NCBI GenBank assembly: GCA_033064195.1
Contig: JARBJD010000114.1
Span: 124,001 to 188,000 of the forward strand
Length of the DNA stretch: 64,000 bases
DNA from: Blattamonas nauphoetae
Taxonomy: Eukaryota; Preaxostyla; Oxymonadida
Direction: 5' to 3'
Notes under the pieces: generated by a model
What the model saw: the letters and a program-made list of their open reading frames with translations, nothing else
Told to the model about the DNA's origin: nothing
The model's database searches: none
Made by a program: the position numbers and the translations under genes
Shown here: piece by piece, positions 33,283 to 45,150 of the stretch
Layout: every line of letters starts with the position of its first letter
How positions within the stretch are numbered: the first letter of the stretch is position 1

Positions 33283-33386
33283 TAGTCCAACCTCAAAAAA
33301 TAAATTACGTGATCACTATGTTTGACAAAATAAGAGATAGTTAGCTCTCAAATGAACATGAATGAGTGAAATGATTCAGATATATT

Positions 33387-36300
33387 CTATACACGCTTCA
33401 TTCTTGCAGTTCTCACATCAATCACCAGCCTGTTCAATGTTGGGTCGAACGTTCCTCCATCGAGAGAATCTAGCATATAACCAGAACTGCCCCCAACATT
33501 CAATCCCTGAGAATACTGATCGAGGAAAGGCCCATCCCCGGTGGCGACTAATACCCATGGAATGATCTCCTGCAGCCATAATTGGATCACGTGTTCTTTG
33601 GAGATGTCACCTTGTGTTGCATCGACAAAGGAATGAAGTATGTTGCGGATCAAATAGAGCACGTCCTTGTGAATCGAGGAATATCCATCAATCAGAAGAA
33701 GACTGAGGTAGACAGACAGGGTGTAGCGTGTGAGTTGGTGATTGTTGGCGATTGCGAACGGGAGGGTAAAGAGACCATGAAGGAATCGACAGTCGAGGAA
33801 GAACTGAGTGATTTCGCTTGAGATCGTTTGTGACGGAGGATTGAAAAGAGCTGGGCGGTTCAATTGATCCTGCGTGAAGAGCTCGTCGGGGTAGGGACGC
33901 TGTGCAGAGAGATTGGGTGGAATAGCGTGGATTGAGATCTGAGCAACCGGGTTGAGTATGTTCAACAGAGTCAGAACAATCGACTCCTGAGCTGATTGGG
34001 GGCAGTTGGCAAAATGAGTGATGGAGAGAGCTCGTGTGTTGGTGATGATGTCTTCAATCGTGGTTGATGACGTGGTGAGCCAGTTGGGAATTTGGATGGA
34101 CGGATTGAAGAATTGCTCTCGCCTCGCTTGGATGACAGTGTTGAGAACGATGCAGGTGAGTGAGAGAGCTGACGCGAGGAGTGTAGGAAGGGCTGGATGG
34201 AACGATTTGTGCCGGAAAACCGATGACGAGTCGAGAGAGGTGAGGAGAAGAGTTGTGATTGCGGGGACAGTTCGAGCGTCGGTTTTGAGGGAGTTCTGGA
34301 TGAGTGCCACAGATGCATCAGACGCGCCGTTTTCGCCGATTCCGATGGAGTTGGTAATGACGAGGAGAAACTGGGTGAGACCATCGCCTCCGATCAGTCC
34401 TCCAAAAGTGTTGAGTGTGTTTGAAATGGCAGTCGCAAGAGCGATCGGAAGAGCTGGAAGGGCAGAGAAGAACGCAGGTTGCGCAAAAACAAGAGAAAAC
34501 AGGGAGCACAACGGGCCAAGTCGAGGAACAATAATCTCTTTGAAAGCGAGAGGCCTTGCATCGCTGGACGGGCCAAAGTAAAGCGCGGAGAGGAGAGAAA
34601 GAAGGGCGAGGGAGTCGGTTAACGGACTCTCAACGAACTGATCGAGGGGGGGTGCTTGTTGTGTGAAGTGTTGGGAGAAGTACGACGAGAGGGCGTTGTG
34701 TTGAGTGTTTTGTTGTTCGCAGAGTTGGCGGATCTGCGCGAGATGTGGAGCAGATGCCTCGTCGAGTTGAGGGAGCGAGGAAGAAGGGAGGAAAATGGAA
34801 AGCACGTCGAATGAAAGGAATGCGGGAGGGCAGAGGCGACATAGTGATGCAACAGATTGTTGAGGAGAGAGGGGATTGGGGTTGAAGATGGCATAGCGAG
34901 GCGGAATGATGAGCGATGAGATGGAGAGTGCAAAGATGGTGTGGCGATGCGGGAAAAGTGGATGGAGTTGTGGGTTGAATGAGGCAGATTGGATGGAAAA
35001 GAGGGAGAGAAGGAGAGGCTCCACAAACGACGAGAAAGACGGAAGATTTGTGAGGAATGGAACCCGATGGTAGGAGACCAGAACGGAGAGGAGGTTTGTG
35101 CTGTGTGTGAAGAGGGGAGAAAACAAGTGGGACGTGAACAGAGCCAGTTCTGCAGTTTCAGGTTGTGTGCTCTGTGCCTGAGATACGAATGAATGGAGGG
35201 AGTTGGATAAAGTCATGAATGACACGCTGAGTTCGATTGCATTCTGAACAGCCTTGGCAAGGTCCATCGAGTCTCCACCATGTTCGTTCAATCGATGTGC
35301 TCGGGTTGTGATCAGAGTCGAGAGAAGAACTGCTTGAGACGATAAGCATTGGCAGGTTGCTTCAATAAAAGTGGACAGGATCCGAATGGGAGTGAGCGAA
35401 CTGGAGTTACCGGTGAGAGGGAAAGGCATCGCTCCTTTCATGAGATCACCCAGAAGTGCGCTCGCGATGGATCCAAAAATCTGAGAAAACATTGCAGTTA
35501 TTTCGATGAGTTGGGTGTGAAATTCAGTTGCGGCGTGGGCCAGTTCAGCGGGTGATCCGAAAGGTGACTTGATTTGTGGAGGGAGGTCAGCCACGAAATC
35601 CAACTGTGTGACTCCTGCGATGAGCGGAAGAAGGGCGTTTGTGAGCGATTGGACGAGGATGAACCCGTACGAGGCATCGCAGATTGTTGAGAAGAAGTTG
35701 ACCATTGGGGTCTTGTCTTCTTGGAGGAGGAGATAGAAAGGGAGTGAGAATGGCGATTGGGACTGTTGTGGGAGAGCCTGCAGTTCTGTGAGTTTCTGCC
35801 CTGTTGTCCGGAGAAGTTCGAGGATCGAAGAAGAGATCAGCTCAAAAAAAGCATGTGGGGAGAGTTGGAGGCAAGGATACAAAGATTGGGCCGACTTGTC
35901 ATAAAACAGAGTCCAGTTTGAATTTGAGGTATCCGTCCCATGGAAGATGGAATCATGGACGGTGACATTTGCTGCTTTGGGAAGGATGCTCGAAATTTTC
36001 GAAGGAAGAGAGGACGATGCAGAGAGACCTGCCGTTGGCGAGAGATAGAGCGGTTGGAGTCGAAGGAGACTGAGTTCAGTGTCTGTTGGATCGTCGTTAA
36101 AATGGTTGTTGATTAGATATGATGTGACGGAGGGATTGGCAAGGAAGGTCGGGGCAGTCAGAGAATTTTGAGTGAGTGGAACGAGAACTGCAGCGAAGTG
36201 GTTCATGATGCCCATGACCGATGTGTGGTTTTTGGACGTAGAAGCAGTCAGGTAAGACTTTGAATCGGTTAAGTTCACAAGAATTGAGTCGAGGCACTCC

Positions 36301-37865
36301 ATTGTCTTCTCATAGCATGTTGGTGAGAATGTGTTTGCGATTTGAGAATTGGGAAGATAGCCCGGGGTTGATGATGTGAGAGGCGTTTCAGGTGATATGA
36401 AAATTGACGGTGATAATGGAGTAAGATGACCACAGAACTCTGCTGCGAGAGTGATGAGAGATGGAAGGAACTGTGTGATAATACCTGAAGAAAAGGGAGA
36501 AATAACTAAGAAGCGTCAGACAATTCACGATGTTTGGATCTTGACCCTCAATCCGGATTTGGAGATCACAGAATTGGCCAATGGTAAAGAAAAATGGAGA
36601 GAAAAATCCGTCACAGAGAATATTTGCGTATTGCTTGGCAAACTCCAAAAGTGGGACTACAAATGTGGAAAAAAGAGAGTCTGCAGTCGTGTTTCTTGTT
36701 AGTTCCGCAACGAGCTCAAGAGTACGTTGAGATATTGCGCATGCACGATCATTTCTTGACCCGAGCAAAAGATCTTCTATCGTCGTTGGTTGCGGCGAAG
36801 AAGAGGGACAATTAGGTAGCGATGGAATATATTTGAGCTCAGACGGATAAATTAGTGTTGCGAACGGAAGGGCAGCGAAAACAGCGTTTGCGATGGGCAA
36901 ATTATACTGAATGAGGGGGACAGCCAAACGAAGGGATCCCCGTATAACATCCAGGGCAGACAATATGAGGGAAACGTGAGGTGACATCGCGCCTGTTGAT
37001 GGATCTTCTGGAGATTGGAGATCGAAATAATGTCTGAAAGGAGGGATAAATGGATGTTGATAGTTTTCTGATTTACGCTAAAATGAGAGAAACAGTAATT
37101 ATATCAAATACAAGAATGAAAAGTCGAGACTAGTTCGTTTGAATAACTCGTGAGGAGCTCCTGAATGAACACAAGTATTTTTGTGAAAAACGGAAGTTGA
37201 TCGCCTCGTAAAAGTGAATTTTCGAACCATTGACGCTTATCCGAAGAAAGAGAATTGTTCTTCTTGTTTCCGATTTCGTTTAGGAACGTTGAGAAGATGC
37301 TGAAGGCAGTGAAAATTGGTTGTGGATTTAACAAAGCATTTCCGATGTCCTGGAAGGATTCATGTTGTTGATTCAGGAATGAAGGACATGTTTTTCCAAT
37401 CAGAGACGCAATATTAGTGAAAGATGAAGGATCAAGCTCTGGATAATCAATTTTGGTACAATCTACATAAATCTATCCAAGTATCAACACAAGAATAACA
37501 TATCATGATATTCATCGATGAGAAAAGCAAACCTTAACTGCGAGATTGAACAGAGTTGTCGGAATAGAGATATTCTCTGTGCTGGGTTTGTTGAGAAAAT
37601 TCCAGAGAAATGAGCGAATTGCTCCTCGATCATCACCACCAAGTGACGTCCAATGTAGTCGAACACATTCGCCAAGACAGATTGCACAAAATTGTTGGAT
37701 TCCAAGTGAGCTTGGAGAAAAAGGTTCCGAAAGAATTGTGAGGCAAATTTGCCAATTGTTAGATGACCTGAAAGTAAGGAGGACGGATTCGAGTTCCTTA
37801 ATGTCTCCTTCACCCCGAGAGAACCTTGAAAATACGTCTTTTAGATATCTCGATTGTTCATCCAT
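33387..37865 (-). CDS. XPO6: Exportin-6-like karyopherin (1,442 aa)
   Basis: Four exons: 37533-37865, 37131-37472, 36522-37077 and 33387-36484; introns 60, 53 and 37 nt. The N-terminus matches the exportin-6 start in order and spacing: DIKELESVLLTFRSSNNWQI, CLTILSEPFSPS, a helix with HW-SLGGDDRGAIRSFLWNFL, and AVKIYVDCTKIDYPELDPS, followed by TNIASLIG and FLNEIGNKK. The rest is a long alpha-solenoid of HEAT-like helices. Exportin-6 carries actin-profilin out of the nucleus with RanGTP. At 1,442 residues it is longer than the animal protein (about 1,125). The start ATG at 37865 gives MDEQSRYLKDVF; upstream codons are open but lie next to an AG. Confidence 0.72.
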
Positions 37866-38674
37866 GCTTTCAAGAATTTGGGTTCCTTCTCTCAAAACCA
37901 AAACAAAACATTATCTAATAAGATTTATTTGTGAAATGAGTCGATTTGAGATTGAGTGAGTTCGCAAAACGAGAAGATATGCGGTCTGTGAAAGTGTGAT
38001 TCGATCGATCCATAGTACTTTTTGATGAAACTGTGCACAACATCAGCCTCAACTTATCTGATTTATTTCGCTCATTGACATCCACTTTTGCATTTCATCT
38101 CCAAATCGTCTCACTCTACTTCAGTATGCATGATAAACGCCACATTTTTTACCTCTTCTACAATTTGTTCATTCGGCTTTTTTTTTCCATTCTTGGGAAT
38201 TTCTGAAGCTCGGCTTTAAACCCAAAGGAATTGTTTTGTGTCCTTTGGAGTCGGATCCGTGCGAGAGTCTTCGTATTCTTTGTTTTTGTACGCAATCTCA
38301 ACTGCTTTTCTTCATCATATTTTTCTCATTTTTCCTCAATTAGGCGACTTTTTCAGTGATTTGTTGTCCGGGTAGATTTCTATCATCTCTTCGGGTGAAT
38401 CATTACGACCATTTTTTCTCAAGATTCTTTCCAGAGCCAATAACATGTTCACCTCTCATCGTCAAATTCTCGACGTTTGTGAAGATTTATTCCGTTCTTT
38501 TTGCGAACAATCGGAGAATTATGTGTTTTCAATTCCATTTAGAGAGTTGATTATGATAAAAAGCAGATCTGAGAGAGAATACGAGACCTTTGTTTGGCAT
38601 CAACATCCATGATTCGTTGACTGTTTCGGCAAAGAAAGATGAGTGAAATGTATTAATTAAGACAAGGAAAATGA
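37866..38674. other. 809-bp intergenic region, no gene seen
   Basis: This lies upstream of the exportin-6-like gene and downstream of the adenylate kinase-like gene, both on the minus strand. It is T-rich on the plus strand, with tracts near 38170-38190 and 38320-38345. The open frames inside are short, without protein-like composition or matching splice signals. It probably holds the 5' region of the exportin gene and the 3' UTR of the kinase gene. Confidence 0.6.
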
Positions 38675-40211
38675 TTATTCCCACAATTGCACATCATGCT
38701 GAGCTGAATCTTGACTTGGCTGTGAGAGAGCCCGAACGACATTGTCGAAGACTCTTGATGGATGACCCATTCCTGAAATGAAAATAATGGGACCTGAACG
38801 AATGAAAGAGAGAAACAACACACTACCACCGACTGGATCAAAGATCTCTCGATAGACATGGACGAGATCCTCCACAAGAAGGGCATCAGCCTCAACCTGT
38901 TTCTTCATTTCTGATGGCTTCGTCCCACCAACTCGCCTTGACTGGCGGATCAAGAGATCTGATTGGTCCACTTGCAAGAAGAGGGTGTGAGTAGGACGAG
39001 CAGGGAGGCAGTTCTGGAGTCGAGTGATCTGAAACGTGTCGCGAGGGAAGTTGATCAGAGCATATCCTCTTGTCTTGCAGTCATCTGCACAAAGTCTCTC
39101 GAGGACTCGCGAAATAAAGTCATTATCTTCTGTTTCTTCCTCTTCTTCACCTTCTTCCCTTTGGTTTTGTGCAAAATCTTCGGCATCGACGAAGACGAGA
39201 TCAAATTTTTCCTCAAGGAGTTTGGCTTGTGTCCTCGCTCCTGAGTTCGACGGTCCTAAGAATGCAACTCGAGCAAATAGTGATGGTGTATCGTCGACTG
39301 GACTTAGTTGAGAGAGGATTTCATCAACCTTCTGGAAGACGATTTCTGGAGGAAGAGATCCATCTACACTAACCATCAAATCCTATGAAGATGAATAAAT
39401 GTCAGTGAAATACTTCATAGGCTTCGCATAAAGGCAGGAGGTTGGCGTGATACTGATTTAGACGGTTTCGAACTTTCTCTTCCTGATCATCGTCTCGTTG
39501 GATGCATCTATCTGCAATAGATGAAGGTGGAGGGTTAGTTTCAATGTGATAAATCTTTCCAGTTTCCTATAAATAAATATCGATTAAAGTGAGAGAGATT
39601 CAGACTGGGTCAAGTCGGCGGCCAAGTGCCCGAGACATGAGGATTTCATCAGCCACATTCAAAAGAATTACATGAGTGGGATTGATTCCCAACGCTTTCA
39701 TAGCCATAGCTTGACCTTTAGTGCGTGGAAATCCGTCCAAAAGCCAGCCCTTTTTCTTGACTTCATCTGTCTCGAGTTTTTCCTTAACAAGATTAATCAC
39801 GAGCTGGTCAGGAACTAAGTTGAGATATGAAGGCAAAATGAGAGACCAAGTTGTCCGGTTGTCATGTATCCATGAGCTTCTTTTCCAAGATCTGTTTCGG
39901 CTTTGACGGCAGCACGGAGGAGATCTCCAGTACTAATATGGACAAGACCATAATTCTTGACAATACTTTCACATTGAGTGCCTTTTCCAGACGCGGGAGC
40001 GCCTGTAATGATCACTTTTCGAGCTGGAAGAGTTGGATTTGTGATAGTGTGACGAATAATGAAAAGTAAAACTGGTATCGCGCAAATAATCAGACATCCA
40101 TTGGGCTGGTTCTTCAGGTCTCTGTATTACAAGATTTTCGATGAGAGAAGAGAGAGTTTTGAGTAAGTTGTGTTTGTGAAGGTATTCCTCCGGGTATGAT
40201 GACGATTTCAT
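38675..40211 (-). CDS. AK8: Adenylate kinase 8-like protein with two kinase domains (450 aa)
   Basis: Six exons: 40073-40211, 39847-40023, 39606-39814, 39414-39566, 38827-39382 and 38675-38793; introns 49, 32, 39, 31 and 33 nt. The N-terminal helix (NLLKTLSSLIENLVIQRPEE) is like the one before the first domain of AK8. Domain 1 has an intact P-loop GAPASGKGTQ, HISTGDLLR, GWLLDGFPRT and RRLDP-ETGKIYH. Domain 2 is degenerate: the P-loop reads GPSNSGARTQ, without its Lys, and the lid Arg pattern is weak. AK8 balances AMP, ADP and ATP and is found in cilia in animals. Domain 1 should be active and domain 2 is likely structural. The last intron (33 nt) is a multiple of three and stop-free. Confidence 0.88.
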
Positions 40212-40433
40212 CCCCAGCTTTTGGAAATCCTGAATAAATATGATATCGATTAAAATAATGTCACAGACACTCTTGTTCAGTGAAAGAAGGGTTAAAACCG
40301 CCCGAAATAATTTTTCCCGGAAGACACAATTCAGAGATGATGAGTCCCAATGCAAGCATATGAGATTAAATTAACAACAAAAAAATGAATATCTAAATCA
40401 TAGTCCAAACAGCTTGGGTCAGCCGAACTAACT

Positions 40434-43400
40434 CTATTGTATTCCGAAAGGGTGGTCGGGGATGCGACCGCCATACGTAAAACTCTCTTTGATTTGGATA
40501 TCCGTCTCTCCATGCCGTAGTGATGACGTTATATCGTTGTGATGTGGTGGAAACGGAGAGATAGCGAAGTCCGTCCACCTTCTCTCGGTGAGCTGTTCGA
40601 CGTTGTGTGAGACAGCAACAACTTGAGTGTCAGCATACCCTTCGTCAAGAAAAGAGGACATGACCTTGTCCGTGTGCTCATGTTCTTTCTCAGTGAGCTT
40701 GGAAGCATTCACTGTCTGTCGCCGCCTTTTCTGCGACTGTGCGTGTTCAGGCGACGTTGGAGGGTCGATCGGCTGGAAGGGGATATCCGAACTGTCGAGG
40801 ATGGAAGATAGTTTGAGTTGAAACGAAGACAGATGTGAACCTTGTTTCTGGGAGTTGTTGGCTTGGGGAGTGAGTTGGGATTCCGGGTTTTGGGCGAGAG
40901 GGTCGGTGTCGGAGTGGATCGGGGATGAATGATACATGTTGGGGTCTGTGTGGGCACCATCGAGCATAATAGGTTGGTGGACATTGATCATCGAGTCTGG
41001 TTTCTTCAGCCGTCTTGGCAGAGTGTCGGGCCGACGGGTTGACGAGTCCTGGTGCAGACTGTGAGGACTGGTGGCTGGTGTGGTGTCGTTGAGAGAGAAG
41101 GAGCGAAGTCGGTTTGAGACTTGGTCAAATAAAAATGGGTTGGTTGTTGACGAAAGAGTGGTCTCGACGAGGATACCGGGTTGGTGGGAGATGGAGGAGG
41201 ACCGTTGAGAGATGTTGCCGTCTTCGGAAGAATAGAATGTCGGGAGCTTTGTTTCGTTGGAATCTGCGAAGAGCTCTCCGTCGTTCTCGCTAAAGGCAGT
41301 GAAGTCGCTTCCTTCTTTGACTTCAGGAGCAAGTGACGATGAGATGAAGTCTTTCATGAGTGGGAGATTCTCGGACGAGAAGTCGTCGTTATCGACGAGT
41401 GACGAGCGTGGCCGAGTGCGCGAGAACGACGACTGGGTCTGCATCGACCCGTCGGCGTAGTTGGTGAAGATGCCGTACTCGTCCGAAGAGTCCTGATTCC
41501 CTAATGAGCCAAAGTCAAACATGTCCAACTTGGAGGGTGGATTGAAGGTTGGGTCGTGGCGGGTGTGGGACTGCACTTTCGACGGTTCAGACGCAGAGAT
41601 TCCCGAGTTGTTGACGACTCCCATTTCAGACAAGATTTCCAGGCTGACGGACGAACTATCGCCGCCGCCGAGCATTGATTGGAGTGTCTCGTCGTGGCTG
41701 CTGAAGGGTGAGATCGCAGACATGGGAGAATTCCCTGATGCTGCTTTTGTTGATTCCGACGACATCTTCTTCGACAGGGTCTTGCCTTCCTGCCTGCGAA
41801 GACGGGGGATGGGATCTGTGGTGCGTTCAGCGGGTTGGGAGGAGTGGGCTGGGTTGAGGGGATCTCGAGCGGAGGATTGGACGACGAGTTCGGGGAAATC
41901 ATCTTGGACGGAAGTTGTTATGGTGGATGGGAATACAGAAGAGGATTGGATGGAGAACGATTGGCTCGCTGGTGAAGGTAGGGAGAAAACGGAATGGGGT
42001 GATTGATACGGAGAAGGCTCAGAGTGAGGGATTGGTGGAGGGATTGTAATGGCTGACATGCTTTGATATGGTGACGATGAAGTATTGTACGAACCAGAAC
42101 TATGAGGTCCTGAGTTTGCTGGGCGAGTGTATGATGAGTGAGAGTTGTGTTTGACTAGGTGAGACGAGTGTGAAAGGAAGGGTGGAGTTAAGGGTGATAA
42201 ATTAATAGGATCGAAGTGGGCAAAGGTGGACGTATTTGGGGACTGATCAGGAACAGAGGCATATAGATCAGGAGAGTGTAAGGGAGATTGTGTGGTTGTT
42301 GTGGGCTGATGTTGGACAGTTGTGTACGATCGGCTTGAAGGCGGGCCATCGGCAGAATGACTAAGATGTTGGACCGATGGTGATGTATTGGAACCAACAG
42401 GTGGATGTGAGATTGGAAGAAACAACGAGGGAGAGAGGGATGTTGGAGGGTGGTGAGATATATTTGGGGATGGATTTACAGAGTGATTGGGGGAAAATAA
42501 TGAGTGGTACCCAGGTTGAGGTTGTTGAGAATAGCTCTGACGGCCAGGGAATAGAGTGGCAGGATAACCTGGTGGCACTTGGGGAGGGAATGTGAATGTT
42601 GTGGGTTGTGTGAGTTGAACAGAGTATTGTTGATAGGGTGAGGACGTGTATGAAGGAGGATTGACTTTCTTTGTGCTTGGAATGAATTCAATGACTTTTG
42701 GAACAGTTGTTTCTGTTGGAGTAGCGGAATGTTCGAACAAATGTGTGGGATGTTGGATGTGGTTTTTAGGGTGGAATGAAGGAATTTGCTCGATGTTTTT
42801 GGGATTCATTATATTGGTGAGTGATGGTTGATGTGGTTGTGGAGGCGTGAAACGATTCGAGTGTTCAGCAGCAGCAGCTTCTTCAGCAGTGTCAAAAAGC
42901 GGACGTTTTGCGAATGCAACGCCCAGAGGTGGGCAATCCGGAGTGAGAATTGAACGATCCAACCATTCGATAGCCTTTGAGGACTCCTCGGTCGTCGAAT
43001 ATCTGACAAAGAAGTTATGATGACAATTGCATACCGAACATATCCTTTCTGCATGGGTGGGTAGGCCTGTTTGGATTCTGCCATGAGGCGAATGCATTCA
43101 ACGGATCCATATGGTTCCAACAATTCACGGAATGCATCTGATAAAGGGTAATTGATTGAGTATGAGGATTCATGAGAGAGCAGGCAAATAGAAATAGAGT
43201 TAAAAAGAAAATTTTCCTTCAGGGAAAATTCAGGCGCAACAGTGAAAAGAAAATGTTGAGGAATATCCGAGGTAACAAACCATGAGTGAGGTCCGCTGGT
43301 AAATGGCGGATATATAGAGTTTGGCTTGGAGGGAATGTTTCTCGATCTCGAACCGTATTGGAATACTTGACCAGGAGTTGTTGACCGCGAAGGATTGTAT

Positions 43401-43739
43401 GATTCATGGCACAGATTGCATCCTTTGCTGTTTCTGGATTTGTGAAGCGAACAAAACTATAACAGAAAGGAAATTTCAAAAATCCAGGAGTATACCCATA
43501 TTTGAAGGAATTCTTCGCATCAGGAAAACCCTATACGTGGAAGATAGTAAGAAAAATGAGTACGAAATGATGACAGAGAAAGGTCCTCAAACCATGACCC
43601 GATAGCTATCTATATCACCAAATGGCTGGAAAAGTTGGAGTAGATCCGAGTCAGTAAACTCTGCGGGGAGAAAGTTCACATATATGTTCGTGAGACGCGG
43701 CTTTTGACGATGTGAAAAGAGAACGGTTGGATTTGTCAT
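40434..43739 (-). CDS. Two-RRM RNA-binding protein with long disordered tail (1,009 aa)
   Basis: Five exons: 43593-43739, 43496-43530, 43281-43456, 43035-43137 and 40434-43002; introns 62, 39, 143 and 32 nt. RRM1 (about 15-95) has RNP2 NIYVNFL and RNP1 YGFVRF. RRM2 (about 105-190) has TLYIRHLP and KGYVRY. The layout resembles ELAV/CELF/MSSP-type proteins binding single-stranded AU- or GU-rich RNA. After a short AEEAAAAEH helix the remaining 800 residues are disordered and rich in Ser, Pro, His and Thr, with poly-Gln-poor low complexity. Such tails often drive assembly of RNA granules. The 143-nt intron is the longest well-supported one in this window. The start is 258 bp from the hAT-like element. 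Confidence 0.85.
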
Positions 43740-43996
43740 GACCGCAAGGGTAATGATGGGGAAAATACAAAGGAAGGAAGTGGAAGAAAAGAGGAATCTA
43801 AAACAGAATCGATATGCGCCTTATGACGTTGGCAAAGAAATCTGCTGGACCATAATTACAGTCACGAACGATTGATTTGGGTAATCGGATATTGTGATTG
43901 TATGAGAGACATCAATTTCGACAGTTATGTTCCAAAAATCTCGAATACACCCTGATGACAATGGTTTGGGAGGGATCTTCGATGATCAACACGAAG

Positions 43997-44065
43997 CAGG
44001 GTTGTCGGAATGACTTAGAAGTAAGTAAAATGACTTACTTTTCACTAATTCTCTCGTGACTTAAG
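43997..44065. repeat. Left end of hAT-like element: TIR plus subterminal repeats
   Basis: The terminal repeat is 43997-44008. Next comes AATGACTTAGAAGTAAG (44009-44025), then further GACTTA copies, and GTGACTTAAG (44056-44065). The 17-bp block recurs inverted at 44911-44927 and the 10-bp block inverted at 44937-44946, in swapped order. Such subterminal arrays are transposase-binding sites in hAT elements. Confidence 0.75.
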
Positions 44066-44168
44066 ACTAAGTCATTTTTCTTCAAAAGTAAACCATTTCA
44101 TACTGTTTCACCTTTTTGTGGTCTTGATCATGAAAACAACATCTACGGTTCTTCGACAGAATCTCTAA

Positions 44169-44622
44169 TCATACACAAATGCATTGCGATCTGATCAGAA
44201 TCCTATATATCATGAGTACACATCTTTCCGGTCCAAGAGAGGCCATCAATGCAATGATGAAAATGTCTGTGTGGGTCAGATCTTGATGTGAATGATAAGA
44301 ACCTTTCATTAGAAGTTCTATCACAAAATCCTCAACATTCAGTTTACTGTTTCTGACATAGTGGGAGGACAGATTTGACAAAAATGCATTCTCTATCCAC
44401 AAACATGGAACTCTTCCACTCATCCTGCTTTGACTCGAAGACTGCTCCACTGACTTGCTTTCCAACAGCAGTGAGTTCAGCAACTGTTATTCGAAGATTC
44501 AGATCGGTGATCACCTTGTACGAGATCACTTCCAGAATCTGTTCGAGACAGACCAGACCACGACTGACAAGTGGTTTTTCTTCGAGTATCGTCATTCTGG
44601 TCGGGGGATACGGAGTTCTCAT
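44169..44622 (-). CDS. Gene inside the hAT-like element (140 aa, cyclin-like at best)
   Basis: Exons 44515-44622 and 44169-44483 are joined across a 31-nt intron (GTGATC...AACAG) of the same type as the host introns; the result is one frame from ATG to TGA. The product starts MRTPYPPTRMTILEEKPLV and ends RILIRSQCICV. The pattern ISYKLLNSLLLESK, then RVPCLWIENAFLSNL, then LTHTDIFIIALMASLG faintly recalls Pho80-type cyclin N-terminal boxes, but this is weak. It is not a transposase. The simplest reading is a host gene fragment captured by the element, kept open because the capture is recent or because it is used. Confidence 0.5.
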
Positions 44623-44910
44623 CGACAGACTTTGCACTATTTCGTTTATTCTCGCCCGTTATTTCCTATTTTGTGTATGTTTTATGTTCGGATGAGTATT
44701 TCTTTCCCTTCTTCCCTTTCTTCAGTTTCGCTTCAACCCTGCTCACTGCTCTGTCTGTTTCCTCTTCTCCATCGCCCAGAAGCACAATACAACGTCAGAA
44801 ATGTCATTTTTTGTCACGATCATCTCATTTCATCGAAAATAGCACCATATTTTGCTCAAAAATGATCTTACAAATGTAATAACTTAGTAGTAAGTCGTTT
44901 CTCCTTACTT

Positions 44911-44968
44911 CTTACTTCTAAGTCATTTTTCAACGACTTAAGTCACTTCGATGGGCCCGACAACCCTG
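44911..44968. repeat. Right end of hAT-like element: TIR plus subterminal repeats
   Basis: The block 44911-44927 is the inverse of 44009-44025, and CTTAAGTCAC (44937-44946) is the inverse of 44056-44065. The terminal repeat CCGACAACCCTG is 44957-44968. Outside it begins the second copy of the 8-bp target duplication. Confidence 0.75.
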
Positions 44969-45150
44969 ACACGAAGTCAGGACCTGTACTTCAACCATGG
45001 CCCCTTGAAGATCATTGACTACAACGACTCTATTTTGTTTGGAAACATAAGAGAAAATCGCTGCATTTTTCATCTACAACGTCGAAATGTGATTCTCAAA
45101 ACGAGGCATGGTTTGATCAATGCTCTCCCAGGAATTCTGCGAGTCCGACA

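Larger units (their letters stand above)
43997..44968. mobile_element. hAT-like DNA transposon, 972 bp, non-autonomous, gene-bearing
   Basis: Both ends carry the 12-bp terminal inverted repeat CAGGGTTGTCGG, and the element is flanked by an exact 8-bp target-site duplication, ACACGAAG (43989-43996 and 44969-44976). An 8-bp duplication with CAGGG termini is the hAT superfamily signature. The ends hold subterminal repeats built on GACTTA/TAAGTC. It carries no hAT transposase of usual length, so it must rely on a helper. It does carry a spliced gene of about 140 codons on the minus strand. The perfect duplication and identical termini suggest a fairly recent insertion, between the divergent RRM-protein and kinesin-like genes. 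It ends 182 bp before the kinesin-like start codon. Confidence 0.85.

Noticed and set aside
36485-36506. A 22-nt intron in the exportin-6-like gene
   Set aside because: A donor 15 nt further upstream gives a 37-nt intron with the same frame and a size in line with the rest of the window.
38356-38550. 64-codon open frame in the 809-bp gap
   Set aside because: Short, with no protein-like composition, and no matching splice partners.
44455-44879. Plus-strand open frames of 102-136 codons inside the hAT-like element
   Set aside because: They are antisense to the spliced minus-strand gene or T-rich, and do not resemble a transposase.
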